A DNA stretch of 8,298 nt from Betaproteobacteria bacterium (lineage in GTDB: Bacteria > Pseudomonadota > Gammaproteobacteria > Burkholderiales > Burkholderiaceae): NCBI GenBank assembly GCA_015654605.1, contig JAATGO010000060.1:1-8298 (forward strand), in the 5' to 3' direction. Positions 1 to 6,317 of this stretch are shown here, in pieces (positions within the stretch are counted from its first letter, which is position 1; every line of letters begins with the position of its first letter). The notes under the pieces are model-generated. The model was not told where the DNA came from and searched no databases. It worked only from the letters and a program-made list of their open reading frames with translations. A program made the translations under genes and the position numbers.

Positions 1-364
1 ATGACCAGCCGGGGTTGCCCATAGCGGCCCAGTTATTGTAATCGACTGCCTGGCCACGTACGTAATTCAAGCCGTTGATGGAACTTGAACCACCAAGTAC
101 ACGTCCCTGCGGTAATGAGAAGCTCCGATTGTTAGTGCCGGGACCAGGTTCGGCTTCGAAATTCCACGTCAACGTTTTACTGTAGACATTTTTAATGTAG
201 CCTGCGGGAATATGGATGAGTGGATTACTGTCACGCGGACCTGCTTCAAGAAGACACACACTATTTCCATTGGCACTCAAGCGGTTAGTGAGTACGCAAC
301 CAGCAGTACCTGCTCCTACTACAACATAGTCAAATAGATCTCCTTTTACTACGCTTTCACTCAT
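1..364 (-). CDS. GMC-family FAD-dependent oxidoreductase (choline dehydrogenase-like), N-terminal part
   Basis: This is a partial gene: 121 codons are visible and the rest lies beyond base 1. The translation starts MSESVVKGDLFDYVVVGAG. It shows the FAD-binding Rossmann motif GxGxxG (G17, G19, G22), the acidic residue closing beta-strand 2 (E40 in LLEAG), and the GMC signature GRVLGGSSSING at residues 87-98. GMC enzymes oxidise primary or secondary alcohols, passing electrons to FAD and then to oxygen or a respiratory acceptor. The substrate-binding and catalytic His/Asn residues lie outside the window, so choline, an aliphatic alcohol or a polyol are all possible. The ATG is supported by a strong Shine-Dalgarno GAGGAGA (370-376, minus strand) five bases upstream. 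The gene lies downstream of a GntR regulator gene on the same strand and has its own promoter with an embedded operator. The family call is secure; the substrate is unknown. Confidence 0.93.
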   Translation of the reverse strand, partial: MSESVVKGDLFDYVVVGAGTAGCVLTNRLSANGNSVCLLEAGPRDSNPLIHIPAGYIKNVYSKTLTWNFEAEPGPGTNNRSFSLPQGRVLGGSSSINGLNYVRGQAVDYNNWAAMGNPGWS

Positions 365-445
365 TCCAGTCTCCTCATTCTGCTGATTCGTCTGCTTGTG
401 CAGGCGATCTTGGCAGCCATTTTTAGATGGCTACCTTAATGACAG

Positions 446-474
446 ATTTTATACATTGTCATACAATCAGTCAA
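446..474 (-). promoter_or_regulatory. sigma70-type promoter of the GMC oxidoreductase gene
   Basis: On the minus strand a -35 box TTGACT (474-469) is separated by exactly 17 bases from a -10 box TAAAAT (451-446). Each matches five of six consensus positions. The predicted transcript starts near 439, leaving a leader of about 75 nt. That leader contains a small hairpin (AGCCAT/ATGGCT, 415-432) before the Shine-Dalgarno sequence. An alternative -10 (TATAAA, 453-448) has only a 15-base spacer and is less likely. Confidence 0.65.
455..467. promoter_or_regulatory. GntR/FCD-type operator dyad inside the promoter spacer
   Basis: The 13-bp sequence ATTGT-CAT-ACAAT is a perfect inverted repeat with a 3-bp centre. 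It resembles the short TTGT-N3-ACAA sites often bound by FadR/FCD-type GntR repressors. It lies wholly between the -35 and -10 boxes of the GMC promoter, where bound protein should block RNA polymerase. The neighbouring GntR gene product (616-1299) is the obvious candidate ligand-responsive repressor. The sequence and position are observed; the binding partner is inferred. Confidence 0.6.
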
Positions 475-492
475 ACATAAGATGGCAGTCAA

Positions 493-531
493 AGTGATTT
501 ATCACTGTGCACGATAACGAAGCTGTACAGC
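493..531. promoter_or_regulatory. Two further dyads upstream of the GMC promoter
   Basis: Two perfect palindromic elements lie upstream of the -35 box: AGTGAT-TT-ATCACT (493-506) and GCTGTACAGC (522-531). The first has the 5-4-5 geometry of CRP/FNR-family half-sites, but its half-site AGTGA fits neither consensus exactly. They could be activator sites for the oxidoreductase promoter or chance dyads. No binding factor can be named. Confidence 0.25.
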
Positions 532-600
532 ATATTCGGCAGCTAAAGTCTGTCAGCGATGTAGATAACGACGATGGAAGAAAGTGTAGCGAAGGAAACG

Positions 601-622
601 TCGCTAAGCTGTAGCTTAGCGA
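601..622. terminator. Perfect 10-bp inverted repeat at the end of the GntR gene, possible weak terminator
   Basis: TCGCTAAGCT (601-610) and AGCTTAGCGA (613-622) are perfect inverted copies separated by two bases. The right arm contains the GntR stop codon (616-618). In the minus-strand transcript the hairpin is followed by CGTTTCCTT, which has only a poor U-tract, so it would be an inefficient intrinsic terminator or an mRNA-stabilising hairpin. It could also be a regulator-binding dyad. Confidence 0.4.
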
Positions 623-1299
623 GTCTTGGGAGGTGTTTGCTCGAGGATGCGTAGAGCCGCTTCTTGCGCATTGGAGATGTGTTTGCGAGCAGCTTCCTCT
701 GCACCGACTTCATCACGGGCTTTCAGAAGTTTGTGCAGTTTTTCCAACTCTTTAATACTGGTTGGCAAGCGGTCTGGATGCATGAGTGACGTGGCGCGCA
801 GCATATTGATGCGAGTATAGAGGCTCGTCAATATTTCCTTGACCAGCAAGTTGTTGCAATTGTCGAGCAGGATATCGTACAGTCGTGTTTTGGCCGCTAG
901 TACGCCTTTGCGATCTTGTATCAAGGCCATGGCACGTAAATCCTTGATGGCATGACCAAATTCTTGAATGGCGGCATCATCGGCAACACGGGCAAATTGT
1001 CGGGCGGCGAAACCTTCCAGCTGGCCACGCAAGGCATATAGTTCCTCTGCTTCCTTGGCGGAAATAGTGGCTACCACGGGCCCTTTATGGGGAACGATAT
1101 GAATCAATTTTTCGGCTTCAAGCTTGCGCAGTGCTTCTCTGATTGACGTACGACTGACCCCCAGTCTTTCGCACAAGTCGCGTTCTACCAAGCGTGTACC
1201 TGGTGGAAAGGCACCATTGGTGATCGCTTCGCGTAAGACCCCTTCCACCTGCGTTCTCAGTGTTTCGGGGCGTAACAGCCCGATTTTGCTGCTATTCAT
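616..1299 (-). CDS. GntR-family transcriptional regulator, FadR/FCD subfamily
   Basis: A 227-residue ligand-responsive DNA-binding protein. Residues about 12-78 form the GntR winged helix-turn-helix, with the typical run GTRLVERDLCERLGVSR then TSIREALRKLEAEKLI. Residues about 84-215 are the all-helical FCD effector domain, including ELYALRGQLEGFAAR and the two C-terminal histidines usually involved in metal or ligand binding (H189 in EKLHKLL, H207 in ARKHISN). The helix that often carries FH has LYD here (140-142), as in many family members. The length is normal. The start ATG has AGGA four bases upstream. The gene lies upstream of the GMC oxidoreductase gene on the same strand and probably controls it through the dyad at 455-467. 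The family is certain; effector and regulon are unknown. Confidence 0.95.
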   Translation of the reverse strand: MNSSKIGLLRPETLRTQVEGVLREAITNGAFPPGTRLVERDLCERLGVSRTSIREALRKLEAEKLIHIVPHKGPVVATISAKEAEELYALRGQLEGFAARQFARVADDAAIQEFGHAIKDLRAMALIQDRKGVLAAKTRLYDILLDNCNNLLVKEILTSLYTRINMLRATSLMHPDRLPTSIKELEKLHKLLKARDEVGAEEAARKHISNAQEAALRILEQTPPKTR

Positions 1300-1417
1300 G
1301 GCATCCTGTCTGTCAATCTGATCGCCATATGGTATTCCAATCGGAGTTGAAAAGCCACTGATGGCGGTGTGGTTGTTATTGCTGCACGCTCAGACTGGTT
1401 TCTGATCCCTGTTTGTT

Positions 1418-2266
1418 CTACAAGTAGCAAAGAAGTGAGTCGAGCGATAAATGATCAATGACAATATCGGCCACCCTAGCCACTACTTCTTTTGGACGGT
1501 AACCAACGGATAAACCGGAAATCTCCATCATTTTCAGATCATTGGCGCCATCTCCCACAATAATGACGTCCGTCGGCGCAATTTCCCAAGAAGCACATAG
1601 CGACTTCACTGTGCTCGCCTTTCTCTCGGCATTGATTGGTTGATTTTCAATCGTTCCTGTGAGAATGCCATCTTCGGTGACTAATCGATTAGCGATAGCA
1701 ACATCGATATTTAGCTCCACTTGAAGACGATTAGCGAAGTCGTCGAAACCGCCGGAAATGATTGCTGTCTTCAGTCCACTGCGCTGTGCTTCCTGTACCA
1801 GTCGATGCGCCCCAGGAGTCACTTGTACACGTTCGTCATAGATTCGTTTAAGTTCATCTTTCGCCAATCCTTTTAGTAGCTGTACGCGTGCAATGAGGCT
1901 GCTGTCATAGTCCATGTCCTCTCCACGCATTGCTCGTTCAGTAATGGTGGCAACTTCGGCTTTGCGACCCACGCAGTCAGCAAGTTCATCAATACATTCA
2001 ATATTGATCAGTGTTGAATCCATATCGAAGACCAGCAGGCTATAGCTTTCAAATGCTCTTGGGTTATCAATCCAGCCGTAATCGCATTGATGCTGCTTAC
2101 AGATATGCCGAATGGATGCACGAGTTTCATTGTTTGGCGCGACAGGTAAGCTAAATTCGATTTGGTGCCCATCCATGTTAACTGACGAAGAAGTATTCAA
2201 AACAGCAGTGAGCTGTGTAAGAGTTTGCCGTTCGATCTGCGATGCGGATTGGACAAGCAGTTTCAT
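1418..2266 (-). CDS. serB: Phosphoserine phosphatase (SerB), HAD superfamily
   Basis: Converts O-phospho-L-serine to L-serine and phosphate, the last step of serine biosynthesis, in the cytoplasm. With the start chosen here the protein has 282 residues. Residues 1-70 are a divergent ACT-like N-terminal region and the rest is the HAD phosphatase core. HAD motif I is FDMDST (nucleophile D81, acid/base D83), motif II is SGGF (171-174), motif III is K216 (AERKAST), and motif IV is GDGANDL (238-244). The reading frame stays open to 2437, but those 57 extra codons overlap the LysR coding sequence and are not part of the SerB fold, so ATG 2266 (MKLLVQSAS) is preferred. It has no clear Shine-Dalgarno sequence, and a 12-codon mini-ORF from the LysR stop ends in an ATGA overlap with it, suggesting translational coupling. 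Whether this is the only serB in the genome cannot be seen. Confidence 0.9.
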   Translation of the reverse strand: MKLLVQSASQIERQTLTQLTAVLNTSSSVNMDGHQIEFSLPVAPNNETRASIRHICKQHQCDYGWIDNPRAFESYSLLVFDMDSTLINIECIDELADCVGRKAEVATITERAMRGEDMDYDSSLIARVQLLKGLAKDELKRIYDERVQVTPGAHRLVQEAQRSGLKTAIISGGFDDFANRLQVELNIDVAIANRLVTEDGILTGTIENQPINAERKASTVKSLCASWEIAPTDVIIVGDGANDLKMMEISGLSVGYRPKEVVARVADIVIDHLSLDSLLCYL

Positions 2267-2301
2267 AGATGGATTTTCAAAAAAATTGATTTCAGTGACA
2301 T
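2263..2301 (-). CDS. 12-codon mini-ORF linking the LysR stop to the serB start
   Basis: The LysR stop TAA overlaps an ATG (TAATG, 2303-2299). That ATG opens MSLKSIFLKIHL, whose TGA stop overlaps the serB ATG (ATGA, 2266-2263). Neither start has a recognisable Shine-Dalgarno sequence. The arrangement would let ribosomes finishing LysR reinitiate on the mini-ORF and then on serB. It may equally be a chance ORF in a short spacer. No function is proposed for the peptide. Confidence 0.25.
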   Translation of the reverse strand: MSLKSIFLKIHL

Positions 2302-3260
2302 TAGAAAAAGAATGATGCCGTTTTTGTTGCACTAGGTAGTAATTCAGTTGTTCCTGCCTCCGAGCTTTGAAATGCAATAAGCGACTCATGCGCGAGTCGT
2401 GCAAGTTCGCGAGTGGCGGGTGATAGTAACTGTCCACGACGTTTAACGAGAGCTAATGTATCGTAAAGAGGCGCTGCAAAGGGAGTATTGTAAAGGCTGG
2501 CTGGGTAAGCCTCGGTCTTCACTGCGGCTCGACAGACGATCGAGTCACCTATTCCTTCTGATACAAGTGCCAGAGCGGTTGCTAGATATTCAACTTCAAT
2601 GATGGGGTTGAGCCGAATGCCTGCAACGCGTGCGCGTTCGTTCAGTTGTCGCCTGGCTGGATCTGTCAGCGCGTAGTGAGCATCGTAAAGCACCAACGGT
2701 ACTTCGCTTAGTTCGTAAATACTCGGCGGATTGCTTCCTCGAACGGCATCTGCACTGACGTATAGCACTTCATCACGGGCAAGAGGGACCACATCCAATT
2801 CAGCATCGTCGATGGGCAAGGTCACTAAGCCGGCTTCCAAATAGCCAGACGCAACGTCTGCTGCAGTTTCGGCGCTATTTTGCCCGATCAGTCGTATATG
2901 CACGTCAGGATAAAGAGCATGAAATCGCTTCGTCAAATTTGTACCAAGATAAAAGTCAGCATTGCGCAGCAGGCCAAAGGTCGCCGTACCACCACCTAAG
3001 GACATCATTGACTTCACTGCCAGCGTTCCCTGGGCTGCTGAAGTGATTGACTGCTCCGCGAAGGGAAATAATTGTTCCCCCGCGGCAGTGATGATGACGG
3101 AACGTTTTGTGCGTCGGAAGAGCTTTGTGTTCAGTTCTGCCTCAAGGCGGGCAACGAGATCGGACACAGCGGGCTGAGTAATTCCCATCTGCTGCGCTGC
3201 TGCGCTGAATGTCTTAAATTTGGCCGACAAGACAAAGGCCTCTAACTGAACAAGTGTCAT
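2301..3260 (-). CDS. LysR-type transcriptional regulator
   Basis: A 319-residue regulator of normal LTTR length. The N-terminal winged helix-turn-helix spans residues about 3-60. Its recognition segment FSAAAQQMGITQPAVSDLV is followed by LEAELNTKLFRRTKRSVIITAAGE, both textbook LysR features. Residues about 90-295 form the periplasmic-binding-protein-like co-inducer domain (for example the stretch DVHIRLIGQNSAETAADVASG). The gene is divergent from the histidinol-dehydrogenase paralog, which LTTRs in this arrangement usually control. A T-N11-A palindrome lies 30 bp upstream of its ATG. The start codon has only a weak Shine-Dalgarno sequence, but MTLVQLEAF is the expected LysR N-terminus. serB follows after 34 bp on the same strand and may share the transcript. 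The inducer is unknown. Confidence 0.95.
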   Translation of the reverse strand: MTLVQLEAFVLSAKFKTFSAAAQQMGITQPAVSDLVARLEAELNTKLFRRTKRSVIITAAGEQLFPFAEQSITSAAQGTLAVKSMMSLGGGTATFGLLRNADFYLGTNLTKRFHALYPDVHIRLIGQNSAETAADVASGYLEAGLVTLPIDDAELDVVPLARDEVLYVSADAVRGSNPPSIYELSEVPLVLYDAHYALTDPARRQLNERARVAGIRLNPIIEVEYLATALALVSEGIGDSIVCRAAVKTEAYPASLYNTPFAAPLYDTLALVKRRGQLLSPATRELARLAHESLIAFQSSEAGTTELLPSATKTASFFF

Positions 3261-3289
3261 AAGATAAAGCTATGGATTTGATAAGGATA

Positions 3290-3302
3290 TAGACATTGTC
3301 TA
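3290..3302. promoter_or_regulatory. LysR-type binding site (T-N11-A palindrome) in the divergent promoter region
   Basis: TAGAC-ATT-GTCTA is a perfect 13-bp inverted repeat that fits the T-N11-A rule for LysR-family boxes. It lies in the 149-bp region between the LysR ATG (3260) and the likely dehydrogenase start (3410). It overlaps the proposed -35 box of the dehydrogenase promoter (3296-3301), which suggests either repression or an activation-proximal site. The palindrome is observed; binding by the adjacent LysR protein is inferred. Confidence 0.5.
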
Positions 3303-3324
3303 ATATTTTGTGGAATTATATACT
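3296..3324 (+). promoter_or_regulatory. Promoter candidate of the histidinol-dehydrogenase-like gene
   Basis: A -35 box TTGTCT (3296-3301; four of six consensus positions) and a -10 box TATACT (3319-3324; five of six) are separated by 17 bases. Transcription would start near 3331, giving a leader of about 79 nt before the TTG start. On the opposite strand TATAAT (3321-3316) could serve as a -10 for the LysR gene, but no good -35 accompanies it. Confidence 0.5.
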
Positions 3325-3409
3325 CAAACGCAATGTGAGAAGTGCTACCAAGCCACGCACAACAGGCCCTCCCGGCAATTGCTGTCATCATCCATATTCG
3401 GAGCCCAAA

Positions 3410-4723
3410 TTGAAGTACCACCTGAAACAAGCTGCTCAACAAACGCGTTCCGTCCAAGCATCTACATTGCAAGTCCGAGAGGTTGTAGAGAATGTCATTA
3501 GCCAAATTCGCAGCAAAGGCGATGCTGCCGTTCGAGAGTTTTCCAGTAAATTCGACCAATGGCATCCAAGTTCCTTTCGTCTCTCTCAGGATCAAATCGA
3601 TGCGGCGATTGCCCGTTTGCCAAAACAGACGCTGAATGATATTCGCGAAGCACAAATTAACGTACGCCGATTCGCAGAACTGCAACGCGCATCGGTTAAT
3701 GATTTTGAAAGCGAAGTCCAGCCCGGCATATTTATGGGGCAGAAAAACATACCAATCAATGCAGTAGGTGCTTATATTCCCGGTGGTAGATACCCATTGC
3801 TAGCTTCTGCTCACATGATCATTACGACTGCTAAGGTGGCAGGAGTCAAGCGAGTGATTGCGAGCACTCCTCCGAATCGAGGTGAAATTCCAGATGCATC
3901 GGTTGCTGCTGCTCACTTCGCGGGAGCGGATGAAATCTATTTGTTGGGCGGCGTGCAAGCAGTTACAGCAATGGCGATCGGCACTGAAACGATCCACCGT
4001 GTGGACATGCTCGCAGGACCAGGGAATGCCTACGTCGCCGAAGCCAAGCGACAACTGTTTGGGGAAGTTGGTATCGACTTGTTTGCAGGACCAACAGAGG
4101 TGTTGATTATTGCTGATGAGACGGCTGATCCATTCACTATTGCTGTTGACCTAATCAGCCAGGCTGAGCATGGCCCGGACTCGCCTGTCGTGTTGGTAAC
4201 AACATCGCGCAGTGTGGGTGAACAAGTCCTTAAAGAAATGGATTTGCAAATGTCAAATCTCACTACACGGGAAATTGCCGCTGCAGCTTGGCATGATTTT
4301 GGTGAGGTTATTATCGTCGATACTCTAGAGGAGGCCTTTGAAGTCTCTGATCAATATGGAAGTGAGCACGTTCAAGTGTTTACCGCAGAGCCAAGACAAG
4401 CATTATCCAGGCTGACAAACTATGGTGCGCTGTTTCTTGGAGAAAATACCTGTGTCGCATTTGGTGACAAAGTCATTGGCACAAACCATGTGTTGCCTAC
4501 ACGCGGTGCTAGTCGTTATACAGGTGGTTTGTGGGTTGGAAAATTTCTGAAGACGGTGACGTATCAAGAAATCAGGGCTCTAGATGCTAGTGGTGCGATG
4601 GGTGAACTGTGTGCACGAGCCTCTCGCGCAGAGAATTTTGAAGGGCATGCTCGCTCTGGAGATTTGCGTGCTGCGCGCGCTACAGGCAGCAAGCCAGCAT
4701 GGGCACTGACATCGATTTTATGA
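3410..4723 (+). CDS. Histidinol-dehydrogenase paralog, catabolic HpsN-like subfamily
   Basis: A NAD-dependent, Zn-dependent alcohol dehydrogenase of the HisD fold, expected to take a primary alcohol through the aldehyde to the acid. The frame is open from a TTG at 3296, but the family N-terminus begins at LKYHLKQAAQ. The TTG at 3410 has GGAG (3400-3403) six bases upstream, so a 437-residue product is proposed. No in-frame ATG lies upstream. Counterparts of the HisD zinc ligands are Q251, H254, D353 and H413; the catalytic Glu-His pair is E319-H320. GTNHVLPT (357-364) is conserved. It is followed by RYTGGLWVGKFLKTVTYQE, which is typical of catabolic relatives such as sulfopropanediol dehydrogenase HpsN, not of biosynthetic HisD. 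No his genes are nearby. Divergent LysR control and following transporter and hydrolase genes point to catabolism. The substrate is unknown; hpsO and hpsP partners are absent here. Confidence 0.88.
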   Translation: MKYHLKQAAQQTRSVQASTLQVREVVENVISQIRSKGDAAVREFSSKFDQWHPSSFRLSQDQIDAAIARLPKQTLNDIREAQINVRRFAELQRASVNDFESEVQPGIFMGQKNIPINAVGAYIPGGRYPLLASAHMIITTAKVAGVKRVIASTPPNRGEIPDASVAAAHFAGADEIYLLGGVQAVTAMAIGTETIHRVDMLAGPGNAYVAEAKRQLFGEVGIDLFAGPTEVLIIADETADPFTIAVDLISQAEHGPDSPVVLVTTSRSVGEQVLKEMDLQMSNLTTREIAAAAWHDFGEVIIVDTLEEAFEVSDQYGSEHVQVFTAEPRQALSRLTNYGALFLGENTCVAFGDKVIGTNHVLPTRGASRYTGGLWVGKFLKTVTYQEIRALDASGAMGELCARASRAENFEGHARSGDLRAARATGSKPAWALTSIL

Positions 4724-4922
4724 TAATTCGTTTCATAAAAACTTGAGTTTATAAATCAGCGCCGATTCAAGTTCTGGCTACACTGATTGCGATGGGCTAG
4801 CTATGCTAGTAAGCAGGAGGACTTTCGAACACGAGTGCACCTGTTTCTCATTTGTGAAACCAGAAAATTTCTGTCGGAAGGCATAAGTATCTGCCATAAC
4901 ACCTATCCAAAAAGGCCGGACA
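4724..4922 (+). other. 199-bp spacer between the dehydrogenase and transporter genes
   Basis: No convincing gene is seen. The spacer holds an inverted repeat AACTTGA-N20-TCAAGTT (4740-4773) and an imperfect hairpin GTTTC-N8-GAAAC (4843-4860). It also has a perfect Shine-Dalgarno-like AGGAGG (4815-4820) with no ATG at normal spacing; the first GTG is 14 bases away. No strong promoter was found. TATAAA (4750-4755) lacks a good -35. The transporter is therefore probably read from the upstream promoter through a structured leader. Confidence 0.35.
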
Positions 4923-6236
4923 ATGAACTCTGTATCAGATTATGTAATAGACTCCCCTATCCGCAAGAATCTAGATTTGCGTGTGCTTATCGCAGGAGCT
5001 GTAGGGCAGTTCGTAGAGTTCTACGACTTTGCCATTTATGGATTTTCTGTCGTCATGATTGCGAAGTTGTTTTTTCCACAGACAGACCCAGTGGCAGGAG
5101 TATTAGCAGCGTTTGCTGTTTATGGATTAGCGTTTATTGTCCGTCCTTTAGGCGGTATCTTTTTTGGGGTACTGGGAGACCGTATCGGTCGTCGTAAAGT
5201 GCTGGCGGTTACGCTGCTGGCGATTGGTGCTGCGACAACAATCATTGGTTTGCTGCCAACTTATAATCAAATCGGGTTATTTGCTCCTGCCGCCTTGCTC
5301 ATTTGTCGTCTAATTCAGGGTTTTTCAGCGGGAGGCGAGGCTGTTGGTGCTCCCTCTTTTGTTTTGGAGCATGCGCCGATAGAGCGGCGTGGCTTTTGGA
5401 TCGGCATTACGATTGCCATGTCGGCAATTCCCTCTATCGTGGCAGGTGTAATGATCTTGTGGATTATCAATTCAATGTCTGCAGAGAGTTACGCTACTTT
5501 GGGATGGCGTATCCCATTTTTAATCGCAGCGCCACTGTCAGCCATTGGTTTGTACATTCGCCATAAAACTGAAGAAAGTGAGGCATTCATTAAAGCGGTA
5601 GTAGAGCGAGGCGCACAGACAAAGATCTCGATGCGGGACAGCTTACGTAACAGTAGGTTGCGTATGCTGCAAGTGTTCATGATCGTGTCTTTGAATGCTC
5701 TGGCGTTTTACTTTTTAGTGGGTTATTTTGTCACTTATCTCCAGACTGTCATTAAATTGACTCAACAGGAGTCGTTAATTTCAAACGCTGCTGGTTTGTT
5801 GACGTTTTCCATTTTTTTACCGCTTTGTGGTCGTTTGTCGGATCGAGTTGGCAGAAAGCCTATGTTGCTCGCAGGATCATTATTGATCGCCATGTTGAGT
5901 GTGCCAACGTTTAATCTTTTGACACAACATACATTGCAGAGCGCAATTTACGCCCAATTCATTCTGGCGCTGTGTTTATCCGTGTTTGGCGGCGGAAGCT
6001 ATACCTTTTTTGTGGAATTATTTCCCACTTCAGTACGATTTACTGGTGCGGCAATCAGCTACAATATTTCGTATGCAGTTTTCGGTGGTACGGCACCATT
6101 TGTTGGTACTTATTTGGTAAAAATGAGTGGCAATCCGATGGCTCCTGGATTTTATCTTGCAGTCGTGGCGGGTCTTGTGTTTCTTGCTGCCTTGACGGTA
6201 CCTGAAACCGCTAAACGGGATTTGAACCAACATTAA
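4923..6236 (+). CDS. MHS-type major facilitator transporter (metabolite:H+ symporter)
   Basis: A 437-residue inner-membrane protein with about 12 transmembrane helices. Residues 29-41 (QFVEFYDFAIYGF) in helix 1 are characteristic of the metabolite:H+ symporter group, which includes ProP, KgtP and ShiA-like proteins. MFS motif A GDRIGRRK (85-92) follows helix 2. RLIQGFSAGGE (129-139) in helix 4 is another family hallmark. The second-half copy of motif A is GRLSDRVGRKP (303-313). The long loop after helix 6 carries HKTEESEAF, as in relatives. These transporters bring small organic acids, zwitterions or osmolytes in with protons. The substrate is probably that of the flanking dehydrogenase and hydrolase, but the sequence does not say which. 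The ATG has a modest Shine-Dalgarno (AAAAGG, about 4910-4915). The protein is complete. Confidence 0.93.
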   Translation: MNSVSDYVIDSPIRKNLDLRVLIAGAVGQFVEFYDFAIYGFSVVMIAKLFFPQTDPVAGVLAAFAVYGLAFIVRPLGGIFFGVLGDRIGRRKVLAVTLLAIGAATTIIGLLPTYNQIGLFAPAALLICRLIQGFSAGGEAVGAPSFVLEHAPIERRGFWIGITIAMSAIPSIVAGVMILWIINSMSAESYATLGWRIPFLIAAPLSAIGLYIRHKTEESEAFIKAVVERGAQTKISMRDSLRNSRLRMLQVFMIVSLNALAFYFLVGYFVTYLQTVIKLTQQESLISNAAGLLTFSIFLPLCGRLSDRVGRKPMLLAGSLLIAMLSVPTFNLLTQHTLQSAIYAQFILALCLSVFGGGSYTFFVELFPTSVRFTGAAISYNISYAVFGGTAPFVGTYLVKMSGNPMAPGFYLAVVAGLVFLAALTVPETAKRDLNQH

Positions 6237-6281
6237 CATTGCTAGCGTTCCTACAATATCGTGAAAATATAGTGAGGGATG

Positions 6282-6291
6282 CTGGTACCAG
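6282..6291. repeat. 10-bp palindrome between the transporter and M81 genes
   Basis: CTGGTACCAG is a perfect palindrome within the 81-bp gap (6237-6317), 26 bases before the M81 start codon. It could be an operator or a small mRNA hairpin, but a single short palindrome may be chance. No promoter or terminator is evident in the gap, so cotranscription is likely. Confidence 0.2.
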
Positions 6292-6317
6292 GCCTGATTC
6301 ATGAAGGAAAGTATTAA

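Noticed and set aside
2267..2437. 57-codon N-terminal extension of the SerB frame
   Set aside because: It overlaps the LysR coding sequence and has no SerB-like features. ATG 2266 gives the family-typical N-terminus.
453..3300. Shared 8-mer ACATTGTC at 453-460 and 3293-3300, suggesting one regulator for both promoters
   Set aside because: The flanking dyads differ in arms and centre (ATTGT-CAT-ACAAT versus TAGAC-ATT-GTCTA), so the match is probably chance.
3296..3409. Longer N-terminus of the dehydrogenase from TTG 3296
   Set aside because: It would start inside the promoter and LysR box. The extra residues resemble no HisD N-terminus. TTG 3410 has a well-spaced GGAG.
3257..3685. 142-codon minus-strand open frame
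   Set aside because: It lies antisense over the dehydrogenase 5' end and divergent promoter, has no recognisable domain, and is better explained as a shadow.
4787..5197. 136-codon plus-strand open frame
   Set aside because: It is out of frame with the transporter and overlaps its first 275 bases. Its Cys/Arg/Ser-rich composition is typical of a shadow frame.
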